Under the pieces are notes generated by a model. The model ran no database searches, was not told the origin of the DNA, and saw only the letters and a list, made by a program, of their open reading frames with translations. From NCBI GenBank assembly GCA_902768795.1, contig CACXMS010000006.1:1-64000 (forward strand): 64,000 nucleotides of DNA. Reading direction: 5' to 3'. The position numbers and the translations under genes were made by a program. Below, one piece after another: positions 16,716 through 24,349 of this stretch. Within the stretch, counting starts at the first letter, position 1. Each line of letters opens with the position of its first letter. This DNA is from an uncultured Eubacteriales bacterium (lineage in GTDB: Bacteria; Bacillota; Clostridia; Christensenellales; CAG-138).

Positions 16716-19288
16716 ACCCCAAAGCAAATCAAACCGGAAATCTGCTGCTTGCAATTGACGGAAACAGTCTTTTATATCAATCTTATTATGCTTTTTTCAA
16801 GGCGAATCTGACGACGCGGGACGGGTTTCCGACCGGCGCCTTAAAAGGTTTTTTTACAAAGCTGCTCGAGCTTCTGAAACGCGGGCCGACGCATGTGCTG
16901 GTTGCCTTTGACGTGCACGGGCCGACATTCCGGCACGAACGGTATGCAGAATACAAGGCCGGCCGCACGCCGCCGACGGAGGATTTCCTTAAACAGCTTT
17001 CGGAGATTCGCACGCTGCTTCCGAAAATGGGCGTTGCCGTGATCGAGTGTCCGGGGTATGAAGCAGACGATATTCTGGGCACATTTTCCCGAAAAGCCGA
17101 GGATGCCGGAATCGATACCCTGATCGTAACGGGAGACCGCGACTCGTTTCAGCTGATTACGCCGCATACCGCGGTTTATTATACGAAAGACAATACCGAG
17201 ATGGATGAGACTGCGCTTATGGAGCGTTACGGTCTGACGCCGGATCGGATGCGCGATCTGAAAGCGCTGATGGGGGATGCGTCGGATAACATTCCCGGTA
17301 TTGCCGGCGTCGGAGAAAAGACGGCGCTGAAGCTGCTCGAAACCTACGGCGATCTGGAAAGCGTGCTCGCTCACGCCGATGAGATCAAGGGGAAACTCGG
17401 CGAGCGCGTTCGTCTCGGCGCGGAGAACGCCCGCTTTTCCTATTGGCTCGGCACGATCTGCTGCAGCGCACCGGTTAAGGAAACGCTTTCGGATTGCGCC
17501 TTTGACTTTTCCAAAACGGCGGGCGGCAGGGATCGACTGATGGAACTCGAATTGCAGTCGATCGCCGGGCGGCTTCCGGAACCGACGGCTGCAAAAGCTT
17601 CGGCTGCTGTTTCGACGGAAACAGTTTCAATCCCCGATGCCGATATGCTCAGGAAAACGCTTTCCTTGCACGACGGCGCAAAGAAAATCGCGATTTTGAC
17701 CGAACCTGCGCTTTGCTTCGCTTTTGATGAAAAGACCGCGTATGCGCTTTCGGCAGGGGATACGTTGTTCGATCTTTCGATGGAGGAGAGCGAGGCGTAT
17801 GGAATTCTGCGAGAATGGATGCAGGGGCGGAGCGTGGAAGTCCTTGGGTATGAAGCGAAAAACCTGCTGCACAAGCTTTGTGTTGCTTCTTCCGGAATGC
17901 TTCCCGAGATCGGCTTTGATGCAAAGATTGCGGATTATCTGTTGCAGAGCAACCGGCCGAGCGAATCGTTTGCAGCGCTTACGACGGTGCTTTTGGGCGT
18001 CGAACATCCGAACGCGGCCTGCCTGTTTTCCGTTCGCCCCCAAATGGAGCAAGCCATCGAAGCGGCAGGGATGGAATCGCTTTATCGTGATATGGAAATG
18101 CCGCTGCAGCTTGTTTTATTTGATATGGAATGCTGCGGCGTTCGTGTAGACGAAGCGACGCTGAAGGAGCTGCATGAACGGTTCCATTCCGACGCGGCTG
18201 AACTGGAAACACAGATTTACGAACGCGCCGGGGAGAAGTTCAATATTCTATCGCCGAAACAGCTCGGTCAGGTGCTTTTTGAAAAGCTCGGATTGCCGGC
18301 ACAGAAAAAAACAAAGACCGGCTATTCGACCGACGCAGAAGCGCTGGAGGCGATCGCCGGGCTCGATCCGATCGTATCCGATGTACTGCAGTATCGGTTT
18401 TTGACAAAGCTTGACAGCACGTTTGCCGAGGGGCTTTTGAAACAGCGCGCCGCCGACGGACGGATCCATACGCGATTTATGCAATGCGTCACGGCGACCG
18501 GCCGTATTTCCAGCGTGGAGCCGAATCTCCAGAACATTCCGGTCCGGACGAAGGAGGGTCGCGAGATCCGAAAAGCGTTCATTCCGAGCGAAGGAAACGT
18601 GCTGGTCGGCGCAGACTATTCACAGATCGAACTGCGCCTTTTGGCACATATCAGCGGGGATGAAGCGTTCATCCGCGCGTTCAATGCGGGAGAGGATATC
18701 CATGCGAGGACGGCCGCCGAGGTGTTTCATCTGCCGCTTGAAGCGGTTACGCCCGAGCAGCGCAGCGCGGCGAAGGCGGTCAATTTCGGGATCGTCTACG
18801 GTATTTCCGATTTCGGATTGGCGAAGAATCTCGGCGTTTCGGTCAGAACAGCGTCGTCCTATATCAGGCGGTATTTCGAACGGTATCCAAAGGTTAAAGA
18901 ATACCTGGAAAACAGCGTTGCAAGCGGAAAGGAAAAGGGATACGCCGTCACGCTGTTCGGACGCCGAAGACCGCTTCCCGAACTGAAAAGCAGCAATTAT
19001 AATGTACGGCAGTTCGGAGAGCGCGTCGCAATGAATATGCCGATCCAGGGGAGCGCAGCGGATCTGATCAAATGCGCGATGATTGAGGTTCACCGGAAAC
19101 TGAAAGAAAACGGTTTTGGTGCAAAGCTCGTTTTGCAGATTCACGACGAACTCATCGTGGATGCACCGAAAGAGGAAGCCGATCGCGTCGCCGCATTGAT
19201 GCAGTCGATCATGGAGCAAGTTATGACGCTGAAAGTTCGTTTGATCGCGGAGTCGAAAATCGGCGGAAGCTGGTATGAAACAAAATGA
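16712..19288 (+). CDS. polA: DNA polymerase I
   Basis: 858 residues if translation begins at TTG 16712. That codon overlaps the previous stop (TTGA) and has AGGAG seven bases upstream; the in-frame ATG at 16691 has no SD and would add seven odd residues. Domains: 5'-3' exonuclease (about 1-290, with GYEADDILG and TGDRDSFQL), a proofreading-domain remnant (about 310-470), and polymerase. Polymerase motif A is DYSQIELRLLAH (near 636), motif B is RSAAKAVNFGIVYG (near 685) and motif C is QIHDELIVD (near 810). The acidic residues of the 3'-5' exonuclease are missing (segment AILTEPALCFAF), so proofreading is absent, as in many Firmicutes PolA. Confidence 0.95.
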   Translation: MNPKANQTGNLLLAIDGNSLLYQSYYAFFKANLTTRDGFPTGALKGFFTKLLELLKRGPTHVLVAFDVHGPTFRHERYAEYKAGRTPPTEDFLKQLSEIRTLLPKMGVAVIECPGYEADDILGTFSRKAEDAGIDTLIVTGDRDSFQLITPHTAVYYTKDNTEMDETALMERYGLTPDRMRDLKALMGDASDNIPGIAGVGEKTALKLLETYGDLESVLAHADEIKGKLGERVRLGAENARFSYWLGTICCSAPVKETLSDCAFDFSKTAGGRDRLMELELQSIAGRLPEPTAAKASAAVSTETVSIPDADMLRKTLSLHDGAKKIAILTEPALCFAFDEKTAYALSAGDTLFDLSMEESEAYGILREWMQGRSVEVLGYEAKNLLHKLCVASSGMLPEIGFDAKIADYLLQSNRPSESFAALTTVLLGVEHPNAACLFSVRPQMEQAIEAAGMESLYRDMEMPLQLVLFDMECCGVRVDEATLKELHERFHSDAAELETQIYERAGEKFNILSPKQLGQVLFEKLGLPAQKKTKTGYSTDAEALEAIAGLDPIVSDVLQYRFLTKLDSTFAEGLLKQRAADGRIHTRFMQCVTATGRISSVEPNLQNIPVRTKEGREIRKAFIPSEGNVLVGADYSQIELRLLAHISGDEAFIRAFNAGEDIHARTAAEVFHLPLEAVTPEQRSAAKAVNFGIVYGISDFGLAKNLGVSVRTASSYIRRYFERYPKVKEYLENSVASGKEKGYAVTLFGRRRPLPELKSSNYNVRQFGERVAMNMPIQGSAADLIKCAMIEVHRKLKENGFGAKLVLQIHDELIVDAPKEEADRVAALMQSIMEQVMTLKVRLIAESKIGGSWYETK

Positions 19289-19884
19289 AAAAGACAGAGA
19301 TTATCGGATTGACCGGCGGGATCGGATCGGGCAAGAGCACGGCGGCGGACTGTTTCCGCGAATACGGTATTCCGGTACTGGATGCGGACGTGATCGCGCG
19401 TGCGGCGCTGGAACCGGAGACCGATTGCTATCGGAAAACGGTTGCATTGTTCGGGCCGGCCTGCGTACTGGCGGACGGAACGATCGATCGCCGCTATGTA
19501 GCGTCGCGCGTTTTTTCAAACGAACCCGAGCGAGCCGCGCTGAACGCGATCATTCATCCGTTTGTTCTGGAGACGATGCAGCGGGAAACGGAGCGGCTGG
19601 GCGCTGAATGTGTCGTCTGGGAAGTACCTTTGCTGTTTGAAAGCGGATTTGACGCATACTGCAATCGGACGGTTGCGGTGCTTTGCGATGAATCGATTCG
19701 CGTGGATCGGGTCTGCCGGCGCGACGGATTGACGGAAGAACAGGCGCGTTCCCGCGTTCGCACGCAGATGACCGACGCGGATCGAGAAGTGCTCGCCGAC
19801 GCTGCGATCCGAAACGAAGGGGATCGCGCTGCACTTGCTGCGGCGATCGAAACGCTTCTGTGCGAATGGGGGAAGAGGTTATGA
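19285..19884 (+). CDS. coaE: Dephospho-CoA kinase
   Basis: 199 residues. It phosphorylates the ribose 3'-OH of dephospho-CoA, the last step of CoA synthesis. The P-loop GLTGGIGSGKST is at residues 8-19. LDADVIAR supplies the conserved Asp of the DAD-like motif, and VWEVPLLFESGF and R-rich lid residues follow. It overlaps polA by four bases (ATGA), a common polA-coaE neighbour pair in Firmicutes, and the next gene by four bases. Confidence 0.94.
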   Translation: MKKTEIIGLTGGIGSGKSTAADCFREYGIPVLDADVIARAALEPETDCYRKTVALFGPACVLADGTIDRRYVASRVFSNEPERAALNAIIHPFVLETMQRETERLGAECVVWEVPLLFESGFDAYCNRTVAVLCDESIRVDRVCRRDGLTEEQARSRVRTQMTDADREVLADAAIRNEGDRAALAAAIETLLCEWGKRL

Positions 19885-20453
19885 CGAAATTGCAAAAAGT
19901 GATTCTGTGGATCGGTGCCGGCATTGCGAGCGCCTTGCTCACAGCGCTTTTGCTGATCGGCCTGCTCGTTTCGGCATACTGCAGATTGGAGTACCGCGAT
20001 TGGATCGCGTCGTACAGCCGCGAAAATGATCTGGATCCGTATTATGTCGCCGCTCTGATTTTTTGCGAGAGCAAGTATGACCCGAATGCTGTCAGCCGCG
20101 CAGGAGCGCGCGGACTGATGCAGGTGATGCCGGCGACCGGACAGGAGATAGCCGACGTGCTCGGCGAGGAATATGATCCCCAAATGCTGTTCGATCCGGA
20201 AATATCAATTCGGTTCGGCACGCGCTATTTGAGAATGCAGATGGATCGGTTTGACGGCAACGAAGCTGTGGTTTTGGCCGCATACAATGCAGGGCCGCAT
20301 CGCGCGGAACAGTGGCTGAACGATTACGGACTTGACAGCAAGGGCCATATTGCGTATATTCCGTTTAGGGAAACCGACCGCTATGTGGATAAAGTCCTGT
20401 CGATGCGAGAGGTTTATCGGATTCTGTATTGGAATGCTTTTCCGGCGGAGTGA
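19881..20453 (+). CDS. Membrane-anchored lytic transglycosylase (SLT domain)
   Basis: 190 residues. One N-terminal membrane helix (about 7-33) is followed by an SLT domain outside the membrane. The catalytic Glu63 lies in FCESKYDPNA, followed by ARGLMQVMPATG and later AAYNAGPHRAEQWL, all standard for goose-lysozyme-like transglycosylases that cut glycan strands. The ATG at 19881 overlaps the coaE stop and has GGAAGAGG upstream, so I prefer it to the in-frame ATG at 19860. It probably acts in wall remodelling. Confidence 0.92.
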   Translation: MTKLQKVILWIGAGIASALLTALLLIGLLVSAYCRLEYRDWIASYSRENDLDPYYVAALIFCESKYDPNAVSRAGARGLMQVMPATGQEIADVLGEEYDPQMLFDPEISIRFGTRYLRMQMDRFDGNEAVVLAAYNAGPHRAEQWLNDYGLDSKGHIAYIPFRETDRYVDKVLSMREVYRILYWNAFPAE

Positions 20454-20467
20454 GAAAGGAGTTTACT

Positions 20468-21184
20468 ATGCTTGTTTTTTTGACGGCGCTGATCGTACTG
20501 GCATTGGATCAGGCGAGCAAATATGCAATTTTCAACGGGTTCGTTGTCAATACGCTCGGGTATTCCGGTTCAGCGACGGATCTGAACGCGCTGAAAGCAT
20601 TTTTGTCAACGGTTTCTGACAAAAATTCGATCCCGGCAAACGGCAATTTTATTGTGCTCAGCTTTACCGCAAACGACGCCGCCCTGTTCGGAATCGGAAA
20701 CGGAACGGAATGGGCGGCGAGGATGCTTGCGGCACTGACGGCGGTGTTCCTGTTCCTGCTCCTGTTCTTTGCGGTCAGGAATGCCAGGAAGCTTCCGAAA
20801 CTCAGCGCGATCGTTTTCGGGCTGCTGATCGGCGGCTCGATCGGAAATCTGTTTGACCGCATCGCGTTCGGCTATGTGCGCGATATGATCTATGCGAAGT
20901 TCATCGATTTTCCGATCTTCAATATTGCGGATTCGGCGATCTGCATCGCAATCGTTCTGCTCGTATTTGAAACGCTGTTCTTAAAGCGGGACGGGCTGTT
21001 CGATGTTGTGGAGGACGATGTTCGCTGGCTGTTCCGCCTGAAAACACGGCAGGAGGCACAGCGCCTTGAAAAAGAACGCAGGGAAAAGCGCCTTTCGCGG
21101 TTTGAAGAGGAAATTCCGGAGGAGCCGAAAGAGGTGAACCCGGAAGAACCCGAAAATACGGAAAAAGAGCAGGATGCTCCATGA
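20468..21184 (+). CDS. lspA: Lipoprotein signal peptidase, with insertion and charged tail
   Basis: 238 residues, much longer than the usual ~160. LspA cleaves prolipoproteins in the membrane; several lipoproteins are encoded in this window. TM1 has LALDQASKYAIF, and the conserved region GNLFDRIAFGYVRDMI and FPIFNIADS carry the two catalytic Asp. Two oddities are seen. An extra ~28 residues lie in the first outside loop (about 28-55). A highly charged ~60-residue cytoplasmic tail rich in Glu, Lys and Arg follows TM4. AAAGGAG lies eight bases before the ATG at 20468; the in-frame ATG at 20429 lies inside the previous gene. Confidence 0.92.
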   Translation: MLVFLTALIVLALDQASKYAIFNGFVVNTLGYSGSATDLNALKAFLSTVSDKNSIPANGNFIVLSFTANDAALFGIGNGTEWAARMLAALTAVFLFLLLFFAVRNARKLPKLSAIVFGLLIGGSIGNLFDRIAFGYVRDMIYAKFIDFPIFNIADSAICIAIVLLVFETLFLKRDGLFDVVEDDVRWLFRLKTRQEAQRLEKERREKRLSRFEEEIPEEPKEVNPEEPENTEKEQDAP

Positions 21185-22125
21185 GTACGGAGACCGTTGC
21201 TTTTGTCGCGGAAGCGGATGCCGGACGGATCGACGCCTATCTTGCGGGCGTGACGGAGTATACCCGTTCACAGCTTCAGAAGTGGCTGAAGGACGGAGCA
21301 GTGCTTTTGCAAGGGAAACCTGCAAAGCCGAACGCTTCGGTGAAGGCAGGGGATACGATTCTGATCCATGTGCCGCAAGTACAGGAAACGGAAGTCGTTC
21401 CGCAGGATATCCCGCTGGATATTGCGTTCGAAGATGAAGATCTTTGCGTGATCCGGAAGCCGAAAGGAATGGTCGTGCATCCTGCGCCGGGCAATCCGGA
21501 CGGAACGCTTGTCAATGCGCTTCTGTACCATTTCAAAAATTTGAGCAGCATCGGCGGAACGATCCGCCCCGGTATCGTGCACCGGATCGACCGCGACACC
21601 TCCGGACTGCTCGTTGTCGCAAAGAATGATTTTGCACACGAAAAACTTGCTGTGCAGTTTGCGGAGCACACTGCGCGTCGCAGCTACGTTTGTCTGGTTC
21701 ACGGGAATTTCAAAGAGGATTCCGGAACGATCGATGCGCCGATCGGCCGTCATCCGGTCGACCGCAAGCGCATGGCGGTCGTAAAGGACGGTCGGCGGGC
21801 GGTAACCCACTGGAGCGTGCTGGAACGGTACGGCGACGCGACGTTTCTGCACGTGGAATTGGAAACCGGCCGAACGCACCAGATCCGGGTGCACATGGCA
21901 TACGCGAAGCATCCGATCCTCGGCGATGCCGTGTACGGATCGACCGCCCCGCAGCTCGGACTGTACTCCCAGGCGCTGCATGGCTATCGCCTGACGTTTG
22001 TACATCCGCGGACGGAAGAGCGTATGACGTTTACCGCTCCGCTGCCGGAGGATTTTCTGACCGCGTTAAAGCGGCTGTCCAACAACGGAACCATGCCCGA
22101 ATGGGTGACGAAAGGAGAACAATGA
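21181..22125 (+). CDS. RluD-type pseudouridine synthase
   Basis: 314 residues. An N-terminal S4 RNA-binding domain (about 10-75) is followed by the RluA/RluD catalytic domain. The catalytic Asp is the first Asp of HRIDRDTSGLLVVAKN, and GRTHQIRVHMA is the second hallmark. It isomerises uridines in 23S rRNA; the exact site cannot be read. It overlaps lspA by four bases, the classical lspA-rluD gene pair of Firmicutes, and overlaps the lipoprotein gene that follows (ATGA at 22122). Confidence 0.93.
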   Translation: MSTETVAFVAEADAGRIDAYLAGVTEYTRSQLQKWLKDGAVLLQGKPAKPNASVKAGDTILIHVPQVQETEVVPQDIPLDIAFEDEDLCVIRKPKGMVVHPAPGNPDGTLVNALLYHFKNLSSIGGTIRPGIVHRIDRDTSGLLVVAKNDFAHEKLAVQFAEHTARRSYVCLVHGNFKEDSGTIDAPIGRHPVDRKRMAVVKDGRRAVTHWSVLERYGDATFLHVELETGRTHQIRVHMAYAKHPILGDAVYGSTAPQLGLYSQALHGYRLTFVHPRTEERMTFTAPLPEDFLTALKRLSNNGTMPEWVTKGEQ

Positions 22126-24047
22126 AAACGAACCTGAAAAAAATACTGGCGCTTCTGCTGGTCATCGCAATGCTGCTGTCCGCAACGGGATGCTCTTATG
22201 TGCTGCTCGGATGCGCCGCGATCAGCTGTGCGTCCTGTGCGAAGGATCATCAGAGTCAAATCAAAGACGACATCGGATCTTCGGTTGAGGATGTGCAGGA
22301 TGCGGTCTCGGATCTTGGCGATCTGTTTTCAAACATCGTCGGCGATAAGCCGACGCAGGAAGCGGAAATTCTGCCGAAAGCGCCCGGCCTTGCTGCCGCA
22401 AACGAAGCGTTCCTTGCGCTCGACCGTGAGATTTTTGTGTGGTATGTCACGAGCGACATCACGACGCTCGATCAGTATTGCTACGATCCGACTTCGTTCG
22501 GAATCGATGAATCAACCGTACCGGTAACGCTCGGCGATTTCAGCCCGGAAGCGGATGCCGAGTGGATCGCCGATTGCCGCAGCTGGCTTGAAAAGCTTCG
22601 GGCATTGGATGCGGAGAATCTCGGCGATCAGAACCGCTTTGCGTATGACAACTATGTGCGTTACTTCGAAAACGAGATTGCATCTGACGGTCTGTACTAT
22701 TACTATGAACCGCTTGCGGAGACTGTCGGTCTGCAGGTGAATCTTCCGCTCACATTCGGCCTGTATGAATTCAAGGATAAGCAGGACGTTGAAAACTATC
22801 TGACGCTTCTTGCGGATGTTCCGCGCTACTTCGGGCAGGTTCTCACGTTTGAGGAAGAGCGCGCCGCGCGCGGCCTGTTTATGACGGAGGTCATGCTTGA
22901 CAACGTTCTCAAGGATTTCGATAATGTGATCGCCGGCAGGGAGGACAGCTATCTGTTCGCGACATTCCGCGATGCGCTGCAGGATGTAGATTGGCTGACC
23001 GAGACGGAAAAAGAAACGTATTTCGAACAGAATGACGCGCTTGTCAAGGGCGAGTTTACCGATGCGTATCAGACGCTGCGCGACGGGATCGCAAAGCTGC
23101 GTCCGTATTGCCGTCAGATGGGCGGCGCAAAGGAGATGGGAGAGGATGCGCTGCGGTACTATTCGCTGAAACTCAAATCGGAATCCGCCTGCAATATGTC
23201 CGTCGATGAAGCAATCGATTTTCTCGACAAGCTTTCGCTGGATCTTTACAATCAGCTGATGGCTGCTTACCGCAAATCTTCAAAAAAGGATATCGACTTT
23301 ACGACCGGAACGATCGAGAGCGACGAGCGTTATCTTAAAACGCTGATTACGGAAATTGTGCCGCCGATGCCCGATATCAATGTCACTTATAAAGAGATTC
23401 CGCCCGAACTGCAGGATGGATTCAGTCCCGCGGCCTATCTGCTGCCGGCAGTCGATCATTATAAGGAGAATACAATCCTGACGAATCCGAGTCAAGAGAC
23501 CGACATGATGACGCTTGCCCACGAGGGGTATCCCGGACACATGTTCCAGTACACTTATCAGTACGATCTCGGAACGATTCCGCTGTTCCAAATGGTCATT
23601 GAACCGATCGGATATGCGGAGGGCTGGTCAACGAGCGCAGAATACAGCGTTGCAAAGCGCTGCGACATCTTCGGCGCTGCGGACGCAACGGTCGATCAGC
23701 TCAATGAGCGCCTGACCGATGCGATCATCGTGATTGCCGGACTGCTGGTGAACGGCAAAGGCGTTTCCAAGGAGAAAATGACGGAATACCTTGCGGAATG
23801 GAATCTGGATTCGTATGCGGATATCGTTTACGAAATTGCGGTCAATCAGCCGATTTACCTGTTCAAATACGAGATGGGCTTCTGCCAGCAGTATTCGATC
23901 ACCGAGCGCTGCCGTGAGATTTTCAACTTTAACGATAAGGATTTTTATACCGAGTATCTTTCGTGGGGACCGTCCTACTTCGATCTGCTTGAGCCGAAGC
24001 TTGTCAGCTGGGCAAAAGCATGCGCCGAATCGTCGGACAGGGCTTGA
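22122..24047 (+). CDS. DUF885 family lipoprotein, putative metallopeptidase
   Basis: 641 residues. A signal sequence ends in the lipobox SATGC with Cys24, so it is lipid-anchored outside. The DUF885 domain fills most of the protein. The metal motif HEGYPGH lies near 466-472, and YAEGW near 500 supplies a further acidic ligand, like the HExxH-type sites of M32/DUF885 relatives. The family is predicted to be peptidases. The start is set by the overlap with the rluD-like stop and AAAGGAG upstream. The stop codon overlaps the -35 of the valS leader promoter. Confidence 0.85.
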   Translation: MKTNLKKILALLLVIAMLLSATGCSYVLLGCAAISCASCAKDHQSQIKDDIGSSVEDVQDAVSDLGDLFSNIVGDKPTQEAEILPKAPGLAAANEAFLALDREIFVWYVTSDITTLDQYCYDPTSFGIDESTVPVTLGDFSPEADAEWIADCRSWLEKLRALDAENLGDQNRFAYDNYVRYFENEIASDGLYYYYEPLAETVGLQVNLPLTFGLYEFKDKQDVENYLTLLADVPRYFGQVLTFEEERAARGLFMTEVMLDNVLKDFDNVIAGREDSYLFATFRDALQDVDWLTETEKETYFEQNDALVKGEFTDAYQTLRDGIAKLRPYCRQMGGAKEMGEDALRYYSLKLKSESACNMSVDEAIDFLDKLSLDLYNQLMAAYRKSSKKDIDFTTGTIESDERYLKTLITEIVPPMPDINVTYKEIPPELQDGFSPAAYLLPAVDHYKENTILTNPSQETDMMTLAHEGYPGHMFQYTYQYDLGTIPLFQMVIEPIGYAEGWSTSAEYSVAKRCDIFGAADATVDQLNERLTDAIIVIAGLLVNGKGVSKEKMTEYLAEWNLDSYADIVYEIAVNQPIYLFKYEMGFCQQYSITERCREIFNFNDKDFYTEYLSWGPSYFDLLEPKLVSWAKACAESSDRA

Positions 24048-24320
24048 CAAAGCGGGATTTTGTGGTAAAATCGATACGTTAATAGCTTAGAAAAAGAGGA
24101 GTACGGGCCAATTCCCGTCAGAGAGATCGCTCCGCCGGCTGCAAGGGCGATTCGGAAGAAGGGTTCGGAAGGTCGCTTTGGAGCTGATTCGGTGAAAGGA
24201 GTAACCGTATCCGCGTCGCTGCGTTATCGGCGTAGAGAGAAACGGCATTCGCCGTTTAACAAAGGTGGTACCGCGAACGTTCCATTCGTCCTTTGACGAA
24301 TGGAACGTTTTTGATTTCAG
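24044..24320 (+). promoter_or_regulatory. Promoter and T-box leader (valine) controlling valS
   Basis: TTGACA (24044-24049), a 16-nt spacer and TAAAAT (24066-24071, extended by TGG). The leader contains the T-box core AAAGGTGGTACCGCG at 24261-24275, which pairs with the uncharged tRNA acceptor end. GGAGTACGG (24098-24106) can pair with CCGTATCC (24205-24212) as the base of stem I. Just before that strand lies GTA (24201-24203) followed by A, a fitting valine specifier codon. A terminator follows. Low charged tRNA-Val should cause readthrough into valS. Confidence 0.9.
24276..24313 (+). terminator. T-box regulated terminator
   Basis: A perfect 15-bp stem (24276-24290 with 24295-24309), 4-nt loop, followed by TTTT. 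The 5' arm begins directly after the T-box core, so an antiterminator can form instead. Confidence 0.9.
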
Positions 24321-24349
24321 TTTTCAGAACGGAATTTGGAGGAAAAAGT

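Noticed and set aside
15372-16754. A 460-codon minus-strand frame antisense to the pyrimidine phosphorylase gene
   Set aside because: Shadow of a strongly conserved gene; composition is His/Arg/Asp-rich and no start signal is seen.
17440-18210. A functional 3'-5' proofreading site in PolA
   Set aside because: The expected acidic residues (DxE type motif) are absent in the region where the exonuclease domain lies, so proofreading is not claimed.
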